This document shows, piece by piece, positions 53,459-62,018 of a stretch of DNA of 64,000 nucleotides. Source of the stretch: Polynucleobacter sp. AP-Capit-er-40B-B4 (GTDB taxonomy: Bacteria > Pseudomonadota > Gammaproteobacteria > Burkholderiales > Burkholderiaceae). The first letter of the stretch is position 1; every line of letters starts with the position of its first letter. The stretch is from the NCBI RefSeq assembly GCF_018882245.1, contig NZ_JACVOV010000001.1, forward strand, positions 558,001 to 622,000, given 5' to 3'. Both the position numbers and the translations under genes were made by a program. The notes beneath the pieces are model-generated. The model was given only the letters and a program-made list of their open reading frames with translations. It was not told the DNA's origin and made no database searches.

Positions 53459-54558
53459 TTATGCAATTACTTGCAAAACAGATTCAGCAACTCTTTTTGC
53501 ATCTTCACTGGAAAGATGTGGTCCTATAGGTAGACTGAATAACTCACTTGCAAGGGTTTCTGCAATTGGAAACTTACCGCGCACATGCTCTGCTGATGCA
53601 TAAGCGCGTTGAAGGTGAGGTGGAATTGGATAGTGAATTAAAACATTAATCCCCAACTCATTCATATCCTTGACAATCTTATCTCTATTTTTTTGTCGCA
53701 TTACATATAAATGCCAAGATGATACAGAACCTACAGCCTGCTTTGGAATACTTAGTCCTGCTGCAGAAAAAGTGTCATTGTAAAAATTAGCAATATTAGT
53801 ACGACGCTGATTCCATTCATCTAGTTTAGAGAGCTTTACGCTCAAAATCGCGGCTTGGATTGGGTCTAACCTACTATTTAAGCCTATGACGTCGTTAACA
53901 TATTTGCGTTCGGAACCATAATTTCTAATAATTGAAGCCTTTTTAGCAAGCTGCTCATCATTTGTTGTAATGGCTCCACCATCACCAAACGCCCCAAGGT
54001 TTTTCCCTGGATAAAAGCTCCAAGTAACCATATCGGAATGTGCACCTATTTTTTTCCTTTATAACTAGCACCATGAGCTTGTGCAGCATCTTCAATAACT
54101 TTAAGATTGAATTCTTTTGCAAATTTTATTATTTGATCCAATGAGGCTGGTTGACCATACAAATGGACAGCGATAATTGCTTTGGTATTTTTTGTAATTA
54201 CCTTTGAAAATAAAGAAGGATCTATATTGTAAGTATCCATATCTGGCTCCACTGGAACCGGAATTGCGCCACACTGACTTACCGCTAACCACGTTGCAAT
54301 ATAAGTATTGGATGGGACCAGCACCTCATCCCCAACGCCGACGCCAAGAGCCTTTAACGCAATATAGATAGCATCTAAACCATTTCCAACCCCTATGCAA
54401 AATTTAGCATTACAGTAGGAGGAAAAATCGGATTCAAATGACTCTAACTCTGGTCCAAGAATGTAATACCCTGAATCTAAAACTCGCTTTACAGCAACAT
54501 CTATCTCAGACTTGAGCTCAGTATATGCAGCACGTAAATCTAAAAATGGAATATTCAT
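53459..54558 (-). pseudogene. fdtB: sugar aminotransferase FdtB (DegT family), split by a -1 frameshift
   Basis: Two overlapping halves of one DegT/DnrJ/EryC1 enzyme. The first (54558-54046, 170 residues) runs from M-N-I-P-F-L-D-L to H-G-A-S-Y-K-G-K-K and stops at TAG. The second continues in the -1 frame from [19 protein letters not shown] with the PLP lysine in P-G-K-N. The junction is an A7 run. Joined, they give 366 residues, the normal length. The enzyme aminates dTDP-3-keto-6-deoxy sugar to dTDP-Fuc3N or Qui3N, using the product of FdtA encoded upstream. It may be broken, a sequencing homopolymer error, or expressed by slippage. Confidence 0.85.
54049..54055 (-). promoter_or_regulatory. 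slippery A7 heptamer at the fdtB frameshift
   Basis: In the minus-strand reading the codons are GGA AAA AAA TAG; the heptamer A AAA AAA sits in the correct phase for tandem -1 slippage, followed at once by the stop codon. Slipping one base back gives ATA GGT GCA and restores the family sequence K-K-I-G-A-H. Confidence 0.65.
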
Positions 54559-54968
54559 TTAGAGAACCTTAGTGATAAATAATCTTCATACTCCCGGAGG
54601 TAATCTTTTTCATCATAGAACCTCGAGGCTAATACAGTACATACGGAGTCCGATGAAAAATTATCCAATTCTCTCCAAATATACGGGCAGATATAGAGTC
54701 CGAAAGATGGTCTGTTTAAATGAATTCGCTTTTGCCTCTCACCATCACCAATGACTACATCAAAGCTACCTGAAGAAGCAATTATTAACTGCTCTAGCTC
54801 AAGATGAGCGTGGCCACCCCGTTCCGCACCATTCGGTACATCATATAAATAGTAAACACGCTGAATCTGAAACGGAACCTGCTTATTGGCCTCTATAAAT
54901 GTCAAATTACCTCTTGCATCAGAAATTTTTGGCAGCTCTATAATTCTGCATTTTTCAATATTAGTCAT
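54555..54968 (-). CDS. fdtA: dTDP-4-keto-6-deoxyglucose 3,4-ketoisomerase (FdtA/WxcM-like cupin)
   Basis: 137 residues, one cupin barrel. D-A-R-G-N-L-T near 17-23, V-Y-Y-L-Y-D-V-P near 38-45, R-G-G-H-A-H-L-E near 50-57 (catalytic histidines) and the Y-I-C-P-Y-I-W-R-E near 91-99 are the FdtA/QdtA marks. It shifts the keto group from C4 to C3 so that FdtB can aminate it. FdtA and QdtA differ in C4 stereochemistry, which sequence reading alone cannot fix. Overlaps fdtB and the GT2 gene by 4 bases each. Confidence 0.87.
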   Translation of the reverse strand: MTNIEKCRIIELPKISDARGNLTFIEANKQVPFQIQRVYYLYDVPNGAERGGHAHLELEQLIIASSGSFDVVIGDGERQKRIHLNRPSFGLYICPYIWRELDNFSSDSVCTVLASRFYDEKDYLREYEDYLSLRFSK

Positions 54969-56116
54969 CCCATATACCTACTAATCTTTAGTCTATTTAT
55001 AAATTTTTGCCTCAAGAAATTAAACCGCCAAGAGCGACTCTTTTCTTTACTGAAGAAATATGACAGATCTTCAATATCACACAAAGAAAAATTATTTCCA
55101 AATATCTTTGCAAGCATGGGATACATCAATCTAATTCGATGCGAGCAATACTCATCCTGCTTCAGCCGATCAAATGCAGCCTCATAATGTCCATTTTTTA
55201 TTTCATAAGAAGCACACCAGGCATTCATAGTGCAATCACCTGTATTAGCGTATTTGATATATGCTTCATCCTCGTCCAAGCCCATAGAGTCCTTGCAATA
55301 AAAGCCTATGTCACTCGCCTGGTCCGCCAATACATTAAAAAGATTGTGTCCTTTTGCTAATAAAAGAGGATCTGAATAAGGAAATTCAAGAATTAAATTC
55401 CTTACTTTTGGCGAAAATTTGTAGAGGCATTCATTAAAAATATAAAACCAATTCCTATTCACATTTCCAGCTCTTGCTTCTCTGGCGTAATATGAGGGTT
55501 TAAATGGTAATCTTTGATAATAAATGAATGTTCTACCAACATATATTTTCTTATTGTTTTGAAGAAGTCTAAAACCGAAACCTTGGGTATCAAAACTATG
55601 ATGACTAGGATATCCACCAACATCAAGAAAAGCCTGCTTGGTAAAAAGTAAATTGCCTATTACAGGGTTTGGGGTATGTGATACTAAATTCTCAAAAGTA
55701 GAATACCCACTCTTATATTTAATAATATTGATTGGCTTAGCTACAGCATCCGAAAAAAATACTGATTGCGAAGTCGCGACCCCATCAGCCTGAGTAAGCT
55801 TAAGATCCTCTACCGCCTCACCCAAAGCACCTGGCAGAAGAATATCATCGCTATCTAAAATAAAGATAAAGGGATTTTTCGCCTGCTCCACCCCTTTATT
55901 ACGAGTCGCACCGCCACCAAGATTTAAAGGGTTCTTTAGAAAAATAACATTGGAATTTGTCGACTTAATGCGAGAAATTATTTGATGAGTTTCATCTGTT
56001 GAGCCATCATCCACAAAAATAATCTCTTGATCCTTTACGCCACTTTTTAAAACGGATTTGTATGACTCCAAAAGGGTCTCAGCACTGTTATAAGTCGGGA
56101 TAATAACCGAAAGCAT
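54965..56116 (-). CDS. GT2 glycosyltransferase
   Basis: 383 residues. L-S-V-I-I-P-T-Y-N-S-A near 2-12, V-D-D-G-S-T-D near 35-41 and F-I-L-D-S-D-D near 83-89 form the GT-A catalytic core; G-G-G-A-T-R-N-K-G near 67-75 is the family R-N block. The C-terminal 200 residues are helical and not recognised. First gene of the long minus-strand operon; its promoter must lie in the 100 bases upstream, next to the palindrome at 56191. Confidence 0.86.
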   Translation of the reverse strand: MLSVIIPTYNSAETLLESYKSVLKSGVKDQEIIFVDDGSTDETHQIISRIKSTNSNVIFLKNPLNLGGGATRNKGVEQAKNPFIFILDSDDILLPGALGEAVEDLKLTQADGVATSQSVFFSDAVAKPINIIKYKSGYSTFENLVSHTPNPVIGNLLFTKQAFLDVGGYPSHHSFDTQGFGFRLLQNNKKIYVGRTFIYYQRLPFKPSYYAREARAGNVNRNWFYIFNECLYKFSPKVRNLILEFPYSDPLLLAKGHNLFNVLADQASDIGFYCKDSMGLDEDEAYIKYANTGDCTMNAWCASYEIKNGHYEAAFDRLKQDEYCSHRIRLMYPMLAKIFGNNFSLCDIEDLSYFFSKEKSRSWRFNFLRQKFINRLKISRYMG

Positions 56117-56190
56117 TTGGAATCATTCTATCTCATGGATTAAAGACATTTTAACCGGATAATTGAGTCAAAATCTCAATTTTAAGAATT

Positions 56191-56217
56191 ATAATTAACA
56201 CATCTAGTGTTAATTAT
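56191..56217. repeat. 27-base inverted repeat between divergent glycan genes
   Basis: ATAATTAACAC, loop ATCTA, GTGTTAATTAT: perfect 11-base arms. It lies between the GT2 start (56116) and the DUF6492-like gene and could be an operator for both. Confidence 0.55.
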
Positions 56218-56244
56218 TTGTCAAACCCCAATGTCTTTAAAACC

Positions 56245-57117
56245 ATGATTAAAAAACTGAACTCCCAGGTCAAAATGTTACAGCAGCGCGGGCCTTGGAA
56301 ATATACTCACTTTTTAATGCTTAAACTCGCAAAATCCTTAAAAATAGGGCTAAACTTTCCGTATATAACTCCTAAAAATATCGATATTGTTTACGTGGTT
56401 CATCAAAAGGATTCTGGCGCACTTAATAGATCAATCAATAGTCTCAATCTAATCAAAAATATTAAGATAAACAATATTTTCATCATTTCAAACAATGTCG
56501 CCCATATACGAACCCTTATTAAAGATCATAGAGTCATTTTTATTGACGAGATTGATGTAGTCGATTTTAGTATCGATCACTATCCTTACCCCCTTGAGAG
56601 CGCCTTACCCAATCGATCAGGATGGCTTTTTCAACAATTTCTTAAATTAGGATGGTCTATTCAATCCGAATCTGAGAACTATATTGTGATTGATGCTGAT
56701 ACATACTTCATAAAACCTATATCATTTTTTGATCACAGGGATAGATTTATTTTTTTTGGAGTCGAAGAATGGTGGCCCCCATATTTTGCAGCTTTTAATC
56801 TTTTATTTAATGAAAGACCCCCCGCACTTTGGTCCAGAGTGGCACACATGATGATATTTAATAAGAAGAATGTTTTAAGGATGTTTGCAGAGTTGGAGTC
56901 TATCCATCAGGTTCCATGGCATGAGGCTATTGCTAAAACTCGCTCTCTGAGTTCGCACGCTTGTTTCTCAGAATATGAAACCTATGCAAATTGGATGCTT
57001 CTGAGAAATCCGAAACAATGCAGTGTCAGGCCTTCCTACAACACAAATGCCAATAATCCAAAATTAAATAATAATTGCAAAAATTTTAACAGCATATCAA
57101 GCCACTCATATCTCTAG
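56245..57117 (+). CDS. DUF6492-like glycosyltransferase
   Basis: 290 residues from ATG 56245; a TTG at 56218 abuts the inverted repeat and lacks a ribosome site. I-D-I-V-Y-V-V-H near 46-53, S-G-W-L-F-Q-Q-F-L-K-L near 126-136 and Y-I-V-I-D-A-D-T-Y-F near 146-155 (D-x-D) resemble the DUF6492 family of putative glycosyltransferases. The last 25 residues are asparagine-rich. It is the only plus-strand gene between 36300 and 58600. Confidence 0.65.
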   Translation: MIKKLNSQVKMLQQRGPWKYTHFLMLKLAKSLKIGLNFPYITPKNIDIVYVVHQKDSGALNRSINSLNLIKNIKINNIFIISNNVAHIRTLIKDHRVIFIDEIDVVDFSIDHYPYPLESALPNRSGWLFQQFLKLGWSIQSESENYIVIDADTYFIKPISFFDHRDRFIFFGVEEWWPPYFAAFNLLFNERPPALWSRVAHMMIFNKKNVLRMFAELESIHQVPWHEAIAKTRSLSSHACFSEYETYANWMLLRNPKQCSVRPSYNTNANNPKLNNNCKNFNSISSHSYL

Positions 57118-57153
57118 AGCAATCAAGAGTCTCAGCAATAAATCCTTTAAGTA

Positions 57154-58164
57154 TCATTTTTTCAGAGCTTGTGACATTTGCCATTTCCAAGAATCTTCGC
57201 ACATATTTTTTAGGGAGCGCTTGCTCTTCCAGCCCATCCTTTTAAAAGCCTTATCAGCATTTGCGTAACAGGAAGCAATATCGCCAGGTCTCCTTTCAGT
57301 TACCTCAAAAGGAATGCGTCTCGATGAGGCTATCTCATATAACTTAAGCAGATCTAAGACGCTGCAACCATATCCTGTGCCTAAATTAATAATTGATAGC
57401 GGCTCCGACGGCTCCGACAGGTACTCCAATGCCGCTTGATGACCCTCCGCTAAATCCATTACGTGAATATAATCACGAATACCAGTTCCATCAAGTGTTT
57501 CGTAGTCGCTCCCAAATATTTTAAGTCTTTTCAAGGCTCCTATTGCTACCTGGGAGATATACGGCATTAAGTTATTGGGAGTGCCGTTGGGCTCCTCACC
57601 AATTAATCCAGAATCATGCGCGCCAACGGGATTGAAGTATCGCAAAGCAACTACTTTCCAGCCAGAATCAGATGCCACTAGATCCCTCAGGATTAACTCA
57701 ATCTGTAATTTAGTTTTCCCATAAGGACTTTCAGGGTTTAGTGGATGCATTTCGTCGATCGGCAAATATTGTGGAGACCCATAAACTGTTGCGCTCGAAC
57801 TAAAAACAAATTTTTTGACTCTGCATAGCTGCATTGCCTTGAGAACAGAGATTGCCCCAATTAAATTGTTATTGTAATAAAGCATTGGATCTAAAACTGA
57901 TTCCCCAACAGACTTTAGACCAGCGAAATGAACTACAGAATCTATTGAGTGGGTTTTTAAAATTGATTCAACCAGGGAAGTCTCACGAACATCGCCCTTG
58001 ATAAATGTAGGCTCCTTACCCAAAATTTTAGTTAGACGATCCAAAACAGCATGCTTGCAATTGGATAAATTATCTAAAATAGTGACTTGATGACCCGCCT
58101 CTGTCAAGACAACCGCAACATGGCTTCCTACATAACCTAAACCGCCCGTTAGAAGTATATTCAA
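57154..58164 (-). CDS. galE: UDP-glucose 4-epimerase
   Basis: 336 residues from TTG 58164, preceded by GGAGAC at good distance; longer starts up to 58215 add unrelated residues and have no ribosome site. T-G-G-L-G-Y-V-G-S-H at 6-15 binds NAD; S-S-S-A-T-V-Y-G near 121-128 and the Y-x-x-x-K in S-P-Y-G-K-T-K near 146-152 form the active site. It interconverts UDP-glucose and UDP-galactose (or the GlcNAc forms) for glycan synthesis. Length equals the family norm. Confidence 0.92.
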   Translation of the reverse strand: MNILLTGGLGYVGSHVAVVLTEAGHQVTILDNLSNCKHAVLDRLTKILGKEPTFIKGDVRETSLVESILKTHSIDSVVHFAGLKSVGESVLDPMLYYNNNLIGAISVLKAMQLCRVKKFVFSSSATVYGSPQYLPIDEMHPLNPESPYGKTKLQIELILRDLVASDSGWKVVALRYFNPVGAHDSGLIGEEPNGTPNNLMPYISQVAIGALKRLKIFGSDYETLDGTGIRDYIHVMDLAEGHQAALEYLSEPSEPLSIINLGTGYGCSVLDLLKLYEIASSRRIPFEVTERRPGDIASCYANADKAFKRMGWKSKRSLKNMCEDSWKWQMSQALKK

Positions 58165-58649
58165 ACGAAATGTCTCCAAAATTACTAAACCAACCCATCT
58201 TAAAAAACTTTGCAAAATATTACTAAATATTCATTTAACAGTCTTGGTCTTGATTGTTTTTTATTGTGATGTAAGAGTACATCACTTAATATTTAGACCA
58301 GAATCTTCATCATGCGATGATAAAAGATAACCCAATGAGAGACCATTGCCTTGTAAGGCGCCAAATACTATCTTACAAGTAGTCAGAGCTTACAAATAAA
58401 ATACTGTTATAAAAAAATAGTGCACACTTTAATTCCGACTCAACATAAACGGTAAATATAGATGATTTACTTTTTATGGCAATTAATCGTTAAGATGGAT
58501 ACTAAATCGAATCAAAAAAATAATTTATATTTTATCATTTTTAAATTAATCTAAAAGTGATTAGAAATACTAACGGGAAATTGTCTTACCCCATAAAAAA
58601 TTACGCTTTAACCTTTAAAATAGATATTTAACCTTTATTGTTCAAATAT
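58165..58649. other. 485-base AT-rich divergent promoter region
   Basis: Between galE and the polymerase gene. It holds the palindrome at 58266-58285 but no open frame of note. Both neighbours start outward, so promoters for both are expected here. Confidence 0.55.
58266..58285. repeat. 20-base inverted repeat upstream of galE
   Basis: GTGATGTA-AGAG-TACATCAC, perfect eight-base arms, about 100 bases before the galE start. It is a candidate operator. Confidence 0.5.
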
Positions 58650-59738
58650 ATGTTTTTTACTACCCTAATTGATGCATTAACAGATTTTAATGAATTTTAT
58701 TCTTGGGTCTTTTTTAGCTTTTTTATCACGCTGACATGTTTGACGGCTTACTTAAGCCTATACCCTAATTCTACTCTCGAAAAACGTATTTACTGGGCCA
58801 TGGGTATAGCCCTTATAGGATTTACCGCATTACGCCCACTTGGGCTTGGGCGGGATGATTTAGCATATATTGATATATCGAAAAGTATCTGCCCGATATC
58901 GGAATGCTTAAAGCTACAGCATTTTTCTAGAGATTGGGGTTGGTATCTCTTGGCTGGGATTTTAAAGTCACTCATACCAAACCCAACTGCATTACTGGTA
59001 ATTAGCGCATTTGGTACATTCATGCAACTTTACATAATAGACAAATTATGTACCAGAAAATTACTTGCATTTACTCTTTTTATACCGCTAACCTATATTT
59101 ATTTTGATTTCACATTGCTTCGCGCTGGTTCTGCCATTACTCTTTTTTTTATAGCCTTTTATTTTCTAGTCCTAGGTCAAAAAATTTTAGGGTCTGGGAT
59201 ATTTCTTTCGAATTATTTTTTTCATTCACAGGGCATTTTTTCTATCGGCATCATTCCATTTTCTTTCGCTTCAAAATTCAAAAACCTCTTAACAGCATTA
59301 ATCATCCTTGCGCTGGCTTGCATCTACTTGGGCTGGACACCATCGGCAAATCAACTTAGCTTCCTTGCTAAAACTGAATCTCAGCTTTACTTGGACCAGT
59401 ATCACAGTGGAATATTTTCCCAGGAAAAAAAATTTCCCGATGCATATCTTTTGATAATTGCATACCTGATCTTTATCTTGTATGCAGATAAGATGTCGCC
59501 GATGATTAATTTTCTACAGCGATTTTCATTGGCAAGTATTCTTTTAGCAGTATTTCTTGCTTGGATTTTTGCTCCTATTCATATAGCTCAAACTAGACTT
59601 TTTGATTTTTATGTTTCCCCCTTAATTTTTCTAGCCGGAAATTTAAAACCGAATAAATACACTCTAGTTGCCACTCTAAGTCTTGCCATTCTTCTCTATA
59701 TTCGTATGGAATTGATACATAATTGGATATTGGGATGA
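58650..59738 (+). CDS. EpsG-like polysaccharide polymerase
   Basis: 362 residues from ATG 58650; a TTG at 58638 would add four. Ten or more helices with F-T-A-L-R-P-L-G-L-G-R-D-D-L-A-Y near 63-78, like the R-x-x-x-x-x-x-D-x-x-x-Y block of EpsG/Wzy polymerases, and R-D-W-G-W-Y-L near 97-103. It would link repeat units on the periplasmic side. It opens a plus-strand group with an initiating transferase and a GT32-like gene. Confidence 0.78.
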   Translation: MFFTTLIDALTDFNEFYSWVFFSFFITLTCLTAYLSLYPNSTLEKRIYWAMGIALIGFTALRPLGLGRDDLAYIDISKSICPISECLKLQHFSRDWGWYLLAGILKSLIPNPTALLVISAFGTFMQLYIIDKLCTRKLLAFTLFIPLTYIYFDFTLLRAGSAITLFFIAFYFLVLGQKILGSGIFLSNYFFHSQGIFSIGIIPFSFASKFKNLLTALIILALACIYLGWTPSANQLSFLAKTESQLYLDQYHSGIFSQEKKFPDAYLLIIAYLIFILYADKMSPMINFLQRFSLASILLAVFLAWIFAPIHIAQTRLFDFYVSPLIFLAGNLKPNKYTLVATLSLAILLYIRMELIHNWILG

Positions 59739-59790
59739 GTTATCTGCTACCCATTATTATCCTTGTAAGCTTTTTATCCTGAAAGGAGCT

Positions 59791-61125
59791 ATGCGAATAA
59801 CAAATTCTCTAACCCCCTATATCAATCGATTAATTGATGCGGGGATTATTTTTTTCTCTGGTTTTGCTGCCTTACACCTGCGCTTTTGGAATCTGGTAAT
59901 ACCCAATGATTCATATAATATTTTTATTTTTGGCGCCTGCTTAGTTTATTTACTCATTTCTTCGAAGCCAGCCATTCAGGGGGACTCATTTTCACCCACA
60001 CAAGCCATCACTAGAGTAGGCAAGTTTTGGGTCATCACCTTCATGACAATTTCACTATTAATTATTTTTACACAAAGCGGCAATCTTCTCTCCAGGATTT
60101 GGCTGGCACTTTGGGTAGGGCTTGCATTATTCTTCCTAATAATCTGTAACATCGCTCTTCAACTGGTGTTAGAGCAGCTACAAAGACATTCTCACACCAA
60201 AAAGAAAGTGGCAATTATCGGGGCTGGTGTAGTTGCTGAGCAATTAATTGAAAAGGTCCGCCAAACTCCTTATATAGAGTTTGAGTTGGCTTGTTTGATC
60301 CCTCATATTGACGCAAAATCTACATTAGAGGGCATATCTAGTCAGCTACTGGACGAAATCTGGATTGCCCTACCCATCAGTGAAGCAAGTAAGCTTCCTG
60401 AACTTATTCATCAATTGCGCTTTAGCTCAGCTAGCATTAAATATGCGCCAGACCTATTTACTTTGCGCCTAATCAATCATGGCTCCACAGAAGTGCTTGG
60501 TGTGAATATGCTCAATCTCAATGCTTCTCCGTTTTCTGGTGAAGCATTACTGGTTAAAAATATTGAAGACTTTGTAATTTCACTCCTTATCCTCATTTTA
60601 TTAAGCCCTTTACTGCTGGTCTTAGCCATTAGCGTAAAGATGACATCACGAGGACCCGTCTTTTACAAGCAGGAGCGAGTAGGTCTTAATGGCCGTCCAT
60701 TCAAGATGCTGAAATTTCGATCCATGCCTGCAGATGTAGAAAAAAATGGTGTGCGCTGGGGTAATTCAGAAGCAAAGACAGCACATCCTTTTTCTAGATG
60801 GATGCGTCGCATGAACTTAGACGAACTCCCTCAGTTTATTAATGTGTTGCGAGGCGAAATGTCTATAGTGGGCCCTCGCCCTGAGCGCGTAGAATTCATT
60901 GAACAGTTTTCTCGGGAGATCCCCAACTATGCCAAGAAGCATTTAGTTAAAGCAGGCATTACCGGCTGGGCGCAAATTCATGGATTGCGAGGAGATACAG
61001 ATCTCAATAAGCGAATTGAGTATGATCTTTACTATATTGAGAATTGGTCATTATCGCTTGATCTCAAAATCATTCTAATGACCGCAATAGAACCGCTCCT
61101 ACCTAAAAATAATTCTACTCGGTAA
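59791..61125 (+). CDS. undecaprenyl-phosphate sugar phosphotransferase (WbaP/WcaJ type)
   Basis: 444 residues. Four helices at about 10-125, a Rossmann-like middle part (V-A-I-I-G-A-G-V-V-A near 140-149), and a C-terminal phosphoglycosyl transferase: Y-K-Q-E-R-V-G near 290, F-R-S-M-P near 309-313, L-D-E-L-P-Q-F-I-N near 343-351, G-P-R-P-E-R and G-I-T-G-W-A-Q-I-H-G. It loads glucose or galactose phosphate onto undecaprenyl phosphate, starting a repeat unit. This is the second initiating transferase in the window. AAAGGAG lies before the ATG. Confidence 0.9.
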   Translation: MRITNSLTPYINRLIDAGIIFFSGFAALHLRFWNLVIPNDSYNIFIFGACLVYLLISSKPAIQGDSFSPTQAITRVGKFWVITFMTISLLIIFTQSGNLLSRIWLALWVGLALFFLIICNIALQLVLEQLQRHSHTKKKVAIIGAGVVAEQLIEKVRQTPYIEFELACLIPHIDAKSTLEGISSQLLDEIWIALPISEASKLPELIHQLRFSSASIKYAPDLFTLRLINHGSTEVLGVNMLNLNASPFSGEALLVKNIEDFVISLLILILLSPLLLVLAISVKMTSRGPVFYKQERVGLNGRPFKMLKFRSMPADVEKNGVRWGNSEAKTAHPFSRWMRRMNLDELPQFINVLRGEMSIVGPRPERVEFIEQFSREIPNYAKKHLVKAGITGWAQIHGLRGDTDLNKRIEYDLYYIENWSLSLDLKIILMTAIEPLLPKNNSTR

Positions 61126-61155
61126 TTTAACTAAACTATTCACGAAATCACTGGC

Positions 61156-61986
61156 ATGCCCAATCTACTTATTAATCAGCTTAAAAAATCCATTAGAAGA
61201 GCCCAGTTGGTTTTAGAAAAACCTTATCAATGGTTAGATGACCAGGTTGCCACACAACCCTTTAATCATGCCCACATACCACCTAATGTTTATCAAACTT
61301 GGGTTAATCGTCAGTTTGGAAAAACACTTTACAAAAATATTATTAACTTTAGAAAACTAAATCCTGATCTGAATTTTCACCTTTTTGATAATCAAAAAAT
61401 TCAAGCTTATATGGAAGAGTTTTGGGGCGATCACCCCATCTTTCATATTTATCAAAATTCTCAGTTTGGCCCATCCAAGGCAGATATTTTTAGAGTTTGC
61501 ATATTGAATGAGCGAGGCGGATTTTATTTTGATATCAACAAAGGTTGTGCAGTTCCTTTAAGGAGTTTATTAAAACCTGAGTCTGATTGCCTGATCTCGT
61601 ACGAGCAAAATAACTGCATCATATTGCCCGAACAAGCCACTATGGATAGAGTCCAGCACCCTACCAAACTAGCCATGCAATGGTCTTTTGGTTTTGCAAA
61701 AAACCATCCTGTCACCAATATGATGATTGAAGAAATCTGCAACTTCTATCCCTACTTTAAAGATAAGATTTTTGAGAATCCTAAGGATGCAATTTTAAGC
61801 TTTACCGCAACCGGAATGCTTACAAGAGTGATTCGTAAGGCACTTTTGCAAAATCCTGATCTACAGTTAAACCAAGCAGGCATTGATTACAACGGGCATG
61901 CGATCCCTGAGATGCCGGGATCATGGTCTCGCTACTTCACCTCCCCAGCCTATAGCAAATCCCAAAATAAACCAATTGTTTTATAG
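61156..61986 (+). CDS. GT32-like glycosyltransferase
   Basis: 276 residues. I-P-P-N-V-Y-Q-T-W near 41-49, P-S-K-A-D-I-F-R near 106-113 and G-G-F-Y-F-D-I-N near 121-128 are the OCH1/GT32 blocks, with the D-x-N in place of the more common D-x-D. It adds a sugar such as mannose or galactose. The gene is 30 bases after the phosphotransferase gene and ends 32 bases from the convergent GT9 gene. Confidence 0.8.
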   Translation: MPNLLINQLKKSIRRAQLVLEKPYQWLDDQVATQPFNHAHIPPNVYQTWVNRQFGKTLYKNIINFRKLNPDLNFHLFDNQKIQAYMEEFWGDHPIFHIYQNSQFGPSKADIFRVCILNERGGFYFDINKGCAVPLRSLLKPESDCLISYEQNNCIILPEQATMDRVQHPTKLAMQWSFGFAKNHPVTNMMIEEICNFYPYFKDKIFENPKDAILSFTATGMLTRVIRKALLQNPDLQLNQAGIDYNGHAIPEMPGSWSRYFTSPAYSKSQNKPIVL

Positions 61987-62018
61987 CTCTAAGTAAGTCC
62001 AAATCTATTCACAGTAGA

